In this document: positions 54,119 through 64,000 of the stretch, piece by piece
Numbering within the stretch: the first letter of the stretch is position 1
How the letters are laid out: every line of letters begins with the position of its first letter
NCBI GenBank assembly: GCA_907163375.1
Contig: CAJQUW010012959.1
Coordinates: forward strand, 62,001-126,000
From: Prostheceraeus crozeri
Lineage: Eukaryota; Platyhelminthes; Polycladida; Euryleptidae
Reading direction: 5' to 3'
DNA length: 64,000 nt
Position numbers and translations under genes: made by a program
The notes under the pieces: model-generated
The model's database searches: none
Seen by the model: only the letters and a program-made list of their open reading frames with translations
What the model was told of the DNA's origin: nothing

Positions 54119-55248
54119 CAGTCCGTTTCATAAAAAGTGGATCATCCTAAAATTTGACTAAGTAAAACACAAGTATGATACAGAAAGCATTTTCATGTTA
54201 TTTCATGTCCCTAATATATTTAAATGTCCTTATATAATCTGATAAGCTATGATACAGTAACGGTTCTTAAGAAGCTAATATTTTGTGGCCATACCCTTAT
54301 TGTCAATGACATTACCAATTCGTCTAGGCATTGATTCGATGATATCGTTGATTTTTGACTGATCTAACTTTCTCCACTCTCTTTTTAACAATGACGTAAG
54401 TTGTGATACGCCATCTGTAGGTAGCAGTGAAAGACGGACGTTACGTTTTAGAATACTCCATACATTTTCTATGGGATTCAGATTAGGAGAACGAGCTGGC
54501 CAAGATAATGTCTTAAGCCCTAATTGAGACTTGCATAAGTTGACTCTACTACTCCTGTGACACGTAGCATTATCATCCATAAATAACCAAGTCGATTGAT
54601 CACCAAGTTGATCTGTCATTTGGCCAATGTTCATTCGCAAAACATTCACATAGCGTTCAGAATTCATGGTTCCTTGCTGTATGTGAAGTAGTTCTAGCAA
54701 GGCTGACACTTTGCCTTTTGTGAATGCGATCTCTTTATTGTTCATTTGTGCTTTGTATTGTTTTCAACCGGTAAGAGATAGATTTCTAGCTGAAAGGAAT
54801 CAGGAGTGCTGCCAACACCACCGCAACGAAGTCAGGAAGCTATGGAACATGAAGTCCAGTTAATCACATGTAGCAGTTACATTATTGTTGATGAATAATG
54901 GTGCTACACTGGCTCTGATTGACCGATTTTCTTTATTTTTGTTTTGCTTGATACCTTTTGACTTGTAGAACAACATATTACATAACAAAGGAAACAAATG
55001 TAATTTTATAAGAGTGAGGTATGATTTTGTGTAACATTGCTAAATGAAGATCAAATTATCTACTACTTTTTTATCTATAACAGGAAAACAACTCAATATT
55101 CATGCTTGAAATTTCCAACAATGATATTAGTAAGCACAATTGACATATCTTCCAAATTTCAGAGAAATTCGTTCAAGTTTGGCGGAGTTAGACAAAGTTG
55201 AACTTAAGGCGATGTTTAAGGGTGATCCATTTTTTATGAAACAATATG
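54119..55248. mobile_element. Tc1-like element inserted in the LINE
   Basis: The left end CAGTCCGTTTCATAAAAAGT and the right end (inverted) CATATTGTTTCATAAAAAAT form about 30-bp inverted repeats, continuing TGGATCAYCC. TA lies at 54117-54118 and 55249-55250. The 1130-bp length is short for a Tc1 element. Confidence 0.88.
54275..54745 (-). pseudogene. Tc1-type transposase C-terminal half (DD34E)
   Basis: The frame contains WLFMDDNATCHRSS with the second catalytic Asp and SWPARSPNLNPIENVWSILK with the catalytic Glu, 34 residues apart, and a complete C-terminus. The N-terminal DNA-binding domain and first Asp are missing. The remaining 450 bp of the element upstream do not encode them, so an internal deletion is likely. 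Confidence 0.87.
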
Positions 55249-55617
55249 TATCATATATTCCGTCTTGCTATCATTAAGACGGATGCCATTTGCCTTACTG
55301 AATTTTTCCAGTGAGTCTAATCTGCTTTTTGCCGTGGAAAAGAGACTTTCTAGGCTTCTGCTCTTAAGTATAAGAGTGGTGTCATCAGCAAATATATTCA
55401 ATTCGTCTTTGGGGAACATGTTATGCATATCATTAATGTAGATAAGAAATAGAAGAGGACCTAAAGTTGAACCTTCAGGTACTCCTGTTTTGGTATATAA
55501 TGCTTCAGAGAGAACACCATTTACTACCATGAGAACACCATTTATATATGAAATATTATATCGCCATCTGGAATTGTATATGTGTACCATTTCTTATTCT
55601 CTTGCTTTCCATTACAG

Positions 55618-55859
55618 AAATGGATGGAAAGGAAGATAACCACCCTCACCACTTCGCACTTACTCCAAGTGCAAAAGATGCTGCTTCAGGAGTTGTTCGT
55701 TCGACGGATCGGAGCTGTAATTTGCGTGAGGCTTTAACACAATTCCAAAGCTGCAATCCCATAGCCCCAACAACAGATTCGGCTGTGGAAAATCCTTCAA
55801 CATCGACCCAGTGCATCGCATGGTCGAGACATAGTGAATCCTCAAAATGTGATAAATGA
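55618..55859 (+). CDS. Possible terminal exon of a plus-strand gene
   Basis: A textbook acceptor (TTCTCTTGCTTTCCATTACAG) ends at 55617. It is followed by an 80-codon frame, starting MDGKEDNHPHHFALTPSAKD and ending SRHSESSKCDK with TGA at 55857. It is rich in Ser, Thr, Pro and Gln and not recognised. An AATAAA lies about 210 bp downstream. Upstream exons were not found; the neighbouring LINE would lie in the preceding intron. Confidence 0.4.
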
Positions 55860-56071
55860 AAAGTGTTCATTTAAGTGGAACGAGTCCTGCAGACGTTCCC
55901 TCATTAACATTTGCATATAACAGAATTTGAAGAGTCCAGCTTTCACAGAGATATAGATGAATTTTGCCAGTTGAAATAATGATAATAATTCACTTTGTTA
56001 CATGTGCTGTTTTTGCTATATATCGGAATGAATTTTTTTTTCAATATCCCATGATTTACTTTATTTTTGTG

Positions 56072-56077
56072 AATAAA
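56072..56077 (+). terminator. Poly(A) signal AATAAA
   Basis: AATAAA in TTTTTGTGAATAAAATTT, about 210 bp after the candidate terminal exon stop. AATAAA is common in AT-rich DNA, so it is only supportive. Confidence 0.3.
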
Positions 56078-57166
56078 ATTTATCAAAAGTCGTATCTTTT
56101 TGCTTTCTCTTCATTTGCCTATGCGTAATAGGCCACAATCCCTTTAATTAGTCAGATGGACCTTGAACAAAAGAACAGCCAACCACTCCAATGGTATTAG
56201 AATGGCTAAGAAACGCAACATGCGTCTCATTGTACACCTGAACGAAATCATGAGTAAGTAGGCCTAATCACATGTGGAATTGAGAAGGATTGGCAATCGA
56301 AACTGGTCTTCAACAATAATCGTTCTTACAGTCTCCTGCTAATAATTACATAAGTGGTCGATGTGGCGACGTCCTGTGAATAGATAGCAATGTCTTAGCC
56401 TATCTATCCAATTTATATATCAGTCGCTACGCGCGCTACGTCTATCAGTCAGTTAACGGATTCCTCATGCGTTGTGTGGGTGTGAATCAACTCGTCGAAC
56501 ACCTGACGGTGCAGTTTTCTCTATTCATTGAAGATAGTATACATGTTGCCATCCTTTGTTAAAGATTGTCACCGCGGATATATGAGTATCTAAATGGAGT
56601 GTATATGGTGCGTCAACAATATTAAGACATGTGAGTAGCAAATAAATCGTAGGCCTACTCGTAAATCAGGTGAATAAACCGCATCAATAGGTAACTTGTA
56701 TAGTAACAGATTCTAGGCCAACCATTCTAATTGTCCTGAAGTTACAAAATAAAATATGTATTTGATTAAAGAATTAATCGCGTGATTCATCAGAATCGTT
56801 GATAGGAGATGGAAAGTTCGATCCTTGATATTGAAGCATATTTCCTAAAAACAGGAGTGGTGAATAAACATGAATGTCCTCCATCTTAAAAAATTCAATT
56901 TGCTGATTGATGCTTTTCGATAATGTAGTTGTGAGCAAACTGTCTGTCGTTTTGTCAGGCCTACGTGTAATATAGTATAATTAAGCAGTGGGTTGTTTAA
57001 TTGGGCCTATTGTACATGAAAAAGAGTTAAGGCAATTGAAAGCATTCTTATAAGCAAGCAAAAAATTAAAAGGAGAAAATTATGCCATACCACTGTAATT
57101 ATTCATGCCACTTAATTTCCGTGTGTATGCTAATGTTTCAGTTTATAGTCTCACGGGAGGTTGGCC
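56078..57166. other. No gene seen
   Basis: Non-coding, with TAGGCCTA-type words at about 56266 and 56652. No supported gene. Confidence 0.5.
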
Positions 57167-57575
57167 ATTGATTGAAAAAAAAACGGAATTTCACTCCCAA
57201 TTTACGACCTTACATATTGAATAAAACTTCCTGAAATGACACCTGACGTTTCATCGTCTCCCGACTGTGACAAGTAATTTTTTGCGATTCTTTGTAATTG
57301 CTTCCGAATGATTCGGTTTTTTCAGTATTGAGTATGTATTTCTGCTGTTAATCCTTGAAGCATTTCGCTGCAGACTAATGTGATCGACAGTACTTCGTAA
57401 TGTGTAAATATGCTGTAAGGCTATTCGTGTCACTGCCTCCGAATGCTTTGATTTTACCAGCATTGGGTTATTCCCGTGATCAAGTCAGCATGCAGGACGT
57501 CAGGTGTCATTTCAAGAAGCTTTATTTAAAATATAAGGTCGTGAATTGGAATTGAATTTTTTTTTAATATTTACA
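57167..57575. mobile_element. MITE candidate with about 80-bp inverted repeats
   Basis: 57167-57249 (ending TTCCTGAAATGACACCTGACGT) is mirrored by 57496-57575 with scattered mismatches. The interior has a direct repeat of CTCCGAATG/TTCCGAATG segments. No clear target duplication. Confidence 0.65.
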
Positions 57576-58377
57576 GGGATGAGAATTTTCTGCGGATTTG
57601 TATTTGTAATAGCTCGGCTTTAAGTATTATTTTGTTGGCCTTTTTGAGCCTCCTTGAAATGTGAATTTCGGCCGGGACCACGATCTTCCCTTCTCAACCC
57701 TGTTTGGCAACAAGTCGCAAACTTTGAAAATAAGTCACAGATTCGAATGTTTCACTACATGGTCGGTTTGGATGTGTAAGTAAACCATCTTGCGGTACGT
57801 TGTTATTTATTTCAGCTAAAGGAGAAATCATTTTAAATTAAATATCAAATCCATCGGACTTTCTGCTTTAACGGCATGCTGTCCACCCTGGGAAAATGTG
57901 TTGTAGATTAACTCGTGCTGTTGTAAATTATTGGAATGATGAAATATAAAAATAGTTTAGATTAATTATCACCTTCTTTCGTCTTACAATAAATTAATGC
58001 TCATTTCTATGTCACATACTTCTCTATTATGTGTCGTTATAGAGCTCTACATGGTTTATGTCTTACATCATTGCTCACAGTTCGTCTGCGTTTTACTATC
58101 TTAATTCGCTTATAATGTATTGTTGTTGGTTTCAGACATCAAAATTTAGGAGCAGAATATCCTAATGAACCTCATCTACACTAGTTTTGAATACCACTGG
58201 ATATGATTGTTATGATCCATTGTATTCAAGATTTAAACTTGTTTGAGGTACAATCAACCTGAATCCCGATGTTTACGTTTACAAAATTGACGTTCAGTGG
58301 ACTCAATCTAGGTAAGTTTCATCATCTGAGTACTAGTTGTTATTGCTTATTGCATGTGGTTAGATAAAGGCAAGCCA
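57576..58377. other. No feature seen
   Basis: AT-rich non-coding sequence. Confidence 0.5.
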
Positions 58378-58560
58378 GCGCAGATTTCGCGGATTGGATT
58401 CGGCCACGCTACATACGGTCAATACACTACGGGCCGAAGTCGACCAGCCGAACCTGGGCCGACTTAGGGGCGTCCGGACACGTCGCGCCGAAATTGTTCG
58501 GCCGACTTCGGCCCAGACTTTTGCCGACTTTCCGTTTGCACAGGGTAGCCACACAATAGA
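58378..58560. repeat. GC-rich patch with GGCCGACTTCGG words
   Basis: GGCCGAAGTCG, GGCCGACTTAGG and GGCCGACTTCGG recur in both orientations within 180 bp, contrasting with AT-rich flanks. This resembles a MITE subterminal region; its ends are not resolved. Confidence 0.4.
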
Positions 58561-59179
58561 AATTGGATGCCAAACCAAGACACTAAAATCTTATCCTATG
58601 ATGTCATTTTCAGTAGAATCTAGAAATTACAGAGGCCTTCCTAGTCAAAAAAACATTAACCATCAATATTGTACAAACAAGATCAAGGATTAGCGGGACG
58701 ATTGGCTTTGTTGTGACTTAATCTTGCTCACTTACTTCCTTCGCAATGACTTCTTTTGTTGACTTGTCGCGTTGATTTAATTTTGTGTCACATCTCTGCA
58801 GTTTATGTAACAGTCGTTTTTAGCTCTAAAATGTATAATTCTATCAACTGTGGTTATGAATATATTCAATGAGATGCAGCGAAACTGTTTTATACATAAG
58901 GATCCATCGGTACAATTCAGCATGTCGTGCGACACAACCATCCAGTGACCAAGTTTCTTTATCAGGGTGTGCATTTCATTTTATGCAGAGAATGAGATAT
59001 CTTCAAAGTTGCAAAAGTGCGTGCATGAGTACATGAAAACCATGGAAGCGACAAGATATCACTATCATGTAAGTCACGTGCTGCTACGTTGACGAATCAG
59101 TGGTGAATGGCAAAGGTCCGGTGATAACAAGCAACAACTCTCTGTGGCAAACTATACACTGCAACCTACCTAGTTAGAA
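58561..59179. other. No feature seen
   Basis: AT-rich non-coding sequence before the LINE fragment. Confidence 0.5.
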
Positions 59180-59740
59180 CTAATCTACATGTAGCAGTAA
59201 CAACAAAAACTCAAGGAAGTGTGCTTGCGCCCACACTCTACAACATGTACACTTCGGATTTTCCCAACACAACCTCACGAAGATACATGTATGCTGACGA
59301 CGTAGCCCTGACCTGCTAAGAAAAATCAGTCCCTGTAGTTGAGGACACATTACCGTCCTTGGGAAATTGTGAGTGAATACTATCGCAAGTGGCAACTGAA
59401 GTTATCCACCAACAAATCGGTATCTTCCATCTCAGAAATAGACTTGCAAACTATGCACCAAAAGTAATTCTCAGTGGCAATATTCTACCTTTCGACTCTA
59501 AACCGAAGTACTTTGGCGTCACGCTTGATCGCTCGCTGACCTATCGTGAACATCTGTAAAAGTTGAAGAACAAGATGACGTCCCGAGTTACTCTTGTGAA
59601 ACGACTCGCAGGCGCCAAATGGGACGCCTCCTTCAAGGTCCTCCGCATGACTACCCTCGCACTTGTGGTGACTCTTGCTGAATATTGTGCACCCATCTGG
59701 TCTGAAAGTGCCCACGTCCAAAAGCTCAACATACCATTCA
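59180..59740 (+). pseudogene. LINE reverse-transcriptase fragment (jockey-like)
   Basis: QGSVLAPTLYNMYTSDFPNT and RRYMYADDVALTC (intact YADD) at about 59210-59318; after stops and shifts PKYFGVTLDRSLTYREHL and LAEYCAPIWSESAHVQKL. It ends exactly where the fold-back half copy begins (59741). Probably the same broad lineage as 49700-51550. Confidence 0.82.
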
Positions 59741-60145
59741 TAGTCCGGGAGCTAGCGTGAAGTTGTGCAGGGAACGAGGTAGTACATAAAACTTTCACAT
59801 AGCATAGTACACCTCTAACCTACTGCAAAACTTCGCGTCTGCCGGATCAGATCATTTGCTTTTCAGAAATAGAGAGGGTAACACAGTCCTATGTATTTCC
59901 AGTGGTAAAATTGTGACATTTAAGGTGTTGACTCCATTTTTTCGAATTTTTGCTCATAAAAGTTACACAAATTGGTATTTTGTTGAACTGGTTTTTATAG
60001 AAATCATCTGCAGATCATGATCTTTCAAATGAGCTATCATTCAGTGACAGAGAATGAAGTAAAGTGTACAAACAGACACTTTTCGTTAAAGTATATCAAC
60101 AATTTTCCTGAAATTTCTATGTTAAAATTTGCAGTTACACCAACG
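59741..60145. mobile_element. Half copy of the fold-back element
   Basis: TAGTCCGGGAGCTAGCGTGA begins a full-length arm matching 31771-32389. It reaches the loop segment and stops at about 60145 with no second arm. The loop is in the opposite orientation to that of the complete copy. Confidence 0.8.
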
Positions 60146-61175
60146 GTTATTATGGCACATGCCGGGGGAACTTAGTTGGGGCAAAATGCAAATTTTGCGA
60201 GCTGGCTTTCTTGTTTTCGGGTTGGCATTTTTAATTATCAAGTCAAATTGTGATCTGGATTGTTGCTCCTTGTCCAAAGATCATGTGCACAAAAGCAATA
60301 GTGAATTGACAAAATACTGCAGCGACAGGGTGACAAAGAAGGAAATCCTGTAAAACGTTCTGTACGTTCACCTTTTTGAAATATCGCTCTTATAATCAAT
60401 CAGGAGTATAATCAGACACATATGCAACTTGTAATGTCGATTTACAGAGCATGCATTGCTCCAGCTTGAAATCAGAGGCCAAGAAATCTCACAGTATTCA
60501 TTTTACTTAAAAGGGTTCCCCTGTTCAATATGTTTGAACAGTTTTCAAAACCTTTGTATGCTTTCGAATATCAGCTTCCAAAATATCATCACACTATATC
60601 ACATAAGTCATTTAGTGATTAATTGAAAGGATCCAGCGACATTTCATTTATCTGAGAAATGACTGTCGGTAAAGAAGCTTTCAATGTGTTTATTCCAGAA
60701 AACGCTAGGTTTCTTAACCGCTAGAAAAAGTAATTATCCAATAATTAGAATTTTTATCTTTGAATTCTTGAGATATTCTCACAAACAGCACACGGGCCAC
60801 TTTCGATTATAACTCTGAACCAATTTTTAATTCGCATTCCAGTATTGAAACATTGGGAAATAGTTGTCAATGACTGCTACAAATAGACACAGTATATTAA
60901 TCCATGGAATAGTAGGCTAATTCACATGAAACAATGCTGCCATCTCACTTAAAATTCTCTTGATGAAAATCCTGCAATTTGCTGTCAACAACCTCCACAA
61001 CCAACTTGGCAAATAGTTTGACTATGATACAATGTTTAAGATCGAAGCAGATCTACAAACCATAGATTTTTCCATGTGCCATCATTGCACATAAGCAAGA
61101 TATCAAACTTCCATTCTAGTGTACTATTATCCACTTCTATGTTTAATACTGTTGTCATTTTGCTGCTGAGGCAAG
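60146..61175. other. No gene; repeat-core fragment at left edge
   Basis: 60148-60175 carries the GGCACATGCCGGGGGAACTT then AGTTGGGG core seen near 7350 and 25370. The rest may be the 5' flank of the Crypton-like gene; I see no promoter motif that I trust. Confidence 0.4.
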
Positions 61176-62449
61176 ATGAATGACTGCTTTAATATTAATA
61201 CCAGGAAGATTACTGATTTTAATTTGGACATGAAATCTAGTTTGATTGCTGATGATATACCGGCAGATGATATTAATTTCGTAATTGATGAAGAAATTGA
61301 AAAGTTGTCGTTAGGAAGCATTCCTTTTAACACGAAATCCAAAAGAATTTGGGCGTATCGCCATTTTGATTCTTGGCGACAAAAAAAGAATGAGAATCCC
61401 GATGAAAACTTTCGTATACCTCAGAAACCAATAGAAGATTTTTCAATTGAAGAGTTAAACTTTGCAATCCCTCGCTTTATTTGCGAAATAAAAGATAAAA
61501 AGGGTTGCATATTTAGGCCAAAAACTTTGAAGGAATTGGTATTACAACTACAGCAGTACATCAACATGAATCATAAAAATGAAAATTATCATTTTTTGAG
61601 TGATGGCAAGTTCAAAGCCATCAGAGGCTGCCTTGATTCAATGATGGCGAAATCAGCGGCCGTGGGAATGAATATTCCAAAGAAACAGGCAGAAATTATC
61701 ACCAAGGAGCAAGAGGGTAAGTTATGGCAAATGGGATTACTGGGTTCTGACACGCCACAAAAACTACTGAACACCATCCTATTTACTGTTGGCCTGAACT
61801 TCTTACGTGGTGGCTCCGAACATTCACTTTTAGCAATTGATCAATTTGAAGTTAGAAATGAAGATGGAATGAAAGTATTGTTTTTTACCGATTAGAAGAC
61901 GAAGAACCACAGTGGAACACTGAAAGACATCAATAGTGACATAAAGGAAGTGAGAGCGATTGAAAATCGAAACGATATAGACAAAAGCCCTCCCATATAT
62001 TTGAAAAATACTTAAGTCATCGTCCTCCAGGGGTTTCGCGATTATACCTTCGGCCATTAGTAAACGCGAGAGGAAATGTGTGGTATTCCGTTCAGCCGGT
62101 AGGCTTGCACACAATTGAGTCTATGGTTGGCGACATAATGAAAAAGGCCGGATACAATGGATATCATGCCACTCATTCTTTGCGTGCTAGTTCGGCAACT
62201 CGTATGTTTGCCGCAGGACTTGACAGTAAAATAATAATGAAAATGACAGGTCATCGTAGTGAAAAATGCGTTAACAGCTATAAACGCATTTTAAAAGACC
62301 AAACAAATACCGCATCCTTGATAATTCAAGGAGCAGAAAAAAATGTCGATAGCAACCAGATTGATTTGAGTAATATTGGTGATGGACATTCTCGAAAAAA
62401 CATAAAAATTATTACTTCCAGTGGGACTATACTCGAAATCGACCAGTAA
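61176..62449 (+). pseudogene. Crypton-type tyrosine recombinase, one stop and one frameshift
   Basis: The ATG at 61176 opens 239 codons: an acidic N-terminus, a helical core-binding region (residues 45-130) and GLNFLRGGSEHSLL with the first catalytic Arg (about residue 211). TAG at 61893 breaks the frame; reading on gives KTKNHSGTLKD. A frameshift near 61990 leads to FEKYLSHRPPGVSRLYLRPL, VWYSVQPVGLHTIESM, HSLRASSATR (His-x-x-Arg) and MTGHRSEKCVNSYKR with the nucleophilic Tyr at 62279-62281. All expected catalytic residues are therefore present. The layout matches Crypton recombinases and the related domain in ZMYM and QRICH1 proteins, which cut and rejoin DNA through a Tyr intermediate. No other gene accompanies it. 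A host ZMYM-like relic is the alternative. Confidence 0.82.
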
Positions 62450-63034
62450 ACTGTACGAGTGCATGAACGATCAGTTATCAATAGCCGTTGATTATTTGCC
62501 ATGTATATTAATGACTTATTAAATTATAGGAAATGTTGAAACGTGATACTCTGTTTTAACTAGAATTTTTCTAGGGTTACTGCACATATATTATATTGTC
62601 TGACTAAAAATAAGCCAACAACATGATATTACATCTAGCCTATCGAGAAAATTACATCAACTGTCGTCACATTTCTTAGATCAAAACGTTAACACTTTAA
62701 ACGATGGCAAAAACAACTTGGACGGGCTCCTCCTGACATTTCAATGCCACTTGCGTAATTTACGCAAAAACCGCTAGTCTGATATTATATCTCTAGGGTT
62801 CTTATGCATATAGATATTTTTCCGGACATTATCTGCTTAAGCATTGAAATCCCATTGGAACATACTGTACTGTGATAATGTACTGTCTCCATTGCCGCAA
62901 TGCAAATTTTTGGATTATGCATATAATAATTTGAAGCCGCTAATGTCCTACTGAGTGATAGAAGGAGGTTATGGTGAAAGAAGATCCAATATTAAGAAGA
63001 TAAACAAGCACATATGATGTGATTATGTATTGGC
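62450..63034. other. No gene seen
   Basis: Non-coding; may include the 3' part of the Crypton element, whose borders are not visible because Cryptons lack inverted repeats. Confidence 0.4.
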
Positions 63035-63580
63035 ATGGAAACACCGTTTGTTGATAAACGTCATCCAGTTATATCTCGAGTTGGCAGACATCAGGGTAAA
63101 GACTCCTCTCAAACATTACCCAGTGTTACGGGAATGTTATATCTGTTTTATCTCCTAATGATTTGTTTCGTTCTATCGATACAGACAAGATGTATGTTTT
63201 GCCAAACAAATTTCGTGCTGAATTGCAAGCTTAGTGCAAAACCGATGAGCTTATTGGTCAGACAGAAAGTGCAGAAGAGTTTTTGAACCTGCTGGTACGA
63301 GGTTTTTCTGATGTTTTTCACACGAATGAAAAGCTGCTCAAAACACTGACCACGCTTAGCGTGTCTAGTTGTGGTTGTGAAAGATCTTTCTATACTCTCA
63401 AAAGAATTAAAAGATTTTCTAGGACGAGTACATGTCCGATGAGAGATGGTGTAGTTTGTCGTTTCTTTCCATTGAAAAAGAACTCATAGCCCGTATGATA
63501 TAAAGTGGCCCTGAAAAATGGCATTCAGATGTTATCGACATTTTTGCAACGTCAGAAAGAAGAATAGAATTGATGAAAAA
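63035..63580 (+). pseudogene. hAT transposase C-terminus, frameshifted
   Basis: About 63184-63280: MYVLPNKFRAELQA, a stop, then CKTDELIGQTESAEEFLNLL. It continues LLKTLTTLSVSSCGCERSF and YTLKRIKRFSRTS. After a one-base shift near 63445 come SLSFLSIEKELIARMI and IDIFATSERRRIELM. These are the pre-dimerisation and dimerisation parts of hAT transposases, of another subgroup than the 44003 copy. Confidence 0.82.
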
Positions 63581-64000
63581 ATGAATGTTGAGTTGGAATG
63601 CTTTGTTTATTCTTCATCTAGAAGGTACAAGTGTACGGATGCTGTATATACTCGTATGCATTTTAAAACGATATGATAAAAGGCGAACATTTACATAATC
63701 GTTTGTAACTACCGTTTGCCTATTGATTCCAAGTTTAACAGGTTTAGGTGTTTACCTGGAATGAGAGACAATAATCGCCGATGATACATAGGCATATTGT
63801 TATATATGATGAGAAATTCATTCAGGAAGAGAGTTTTGCATTGATCAAGTATTTTATTGGTCAATTAGCAAACTGGTCGTATTGTAGACTACATGTATAT
63901 AAGTATTGTCAATCAGAATGATTATCATATTACAATATCAATGTACTGAAGATAAATATAATAGCAAAAATCTTCTTTTGCATAAAAACCTCCGGCACTG
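63581..64000. other. No feature seen
   Basis: AT-rich non-coding sequence to the window edge. Confidence 0.5.

Larger units (their letters stand above)
52930..55590 (-). pseudogene. LINE reverse transcriptase split by a Tc1-like element
   Basis: 55590-55251 holds TKTGVPEGSTLGPLLFLIYI and NIFADDTTLILKS (FADD box). 54116-53439 holds NCLKLLGVHIDMNLSFTSHA, the tail RLLKVIFRV and WNLLPRSIKEIREY. Removing 54119-55248 and one TA joins the halves in the same frame (TEYMIIHPHRSKEIDHDLY), apart from one in-frame TAA just after. The 3' UTR likely runs to about 52930. The 5' part is truncated near 55590, where NGVL is partly duplicated. CR1/L2-like lineage by tail structure. Confidence 0.87.

Overview
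This window looks like AT-rich animal nuclear DNA from an aquatic invertebrate, possibly an echinoderm or a relative. That placement is inference: it rests on small exons in multi-kilobase introns, frequent TAGGCCTA and TACATGTA words, and a mixed load of Harbinger, hAT, Tc1/mariner and Crypton DNA transposons plus several LINE lineages. No bacterial or plastid gene organisation is visible.

The left 36 kb is dominated by one host gene on the minus strand. Nine exons between 36242 and 2656, and a possible terminal exon at 125-147, each have AG/GT splice borders. They join with matching intron phase at every junction into an open frame of about 264 codons. I do not recognise the protein. Its first third is Ser/Lys/Asp/Glu-rich, there is a basic cluster near residue 90, and the C-terminal half looks folded. 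Its introns hold a CAGGG-ended hAT-like element with an internal 45-bp minisatellite (1018-2453), a 40-bp minisatellite (11268-11750), two PIF/Harbinger elements with exact ends (15104-16890 and 18422-20987), an 18-bp minisatellite open on both strands (17120-17470), a hAT MITE beside a broken mariner (29411-30830), a fold-back element (31771-32389) and a LINE fragment (32440-33530).

From 36 to 46 kb gene content is low: one weak upstream exon candidate (40213-40342), a hairpin element, a tandem duplication, a hAT dimerisation-domain relic and a MITE with an exact 8-bp target duplication (45838-46107). From 47 to 60 kb there are at least five LINE reverse-transcriptase relics. One of them (52930-55590) is split by a Tc1-like element, and the reverse-transcriptase frame continues when that element is removed. 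A plus-strand terminal exon with a poly(A) signal may lie at 55618-56077.

The right end (61-63.6 kb) carries a nearly intact Crypton-type tyrosine recombinase with one nonsense codon and one frameshift, then a hAT transposase C-terminus. The transposon genes all carry breaks or deletions and read as relics. The elements do not form a shared pathway with the host gene; they record repeated and nested insertion.
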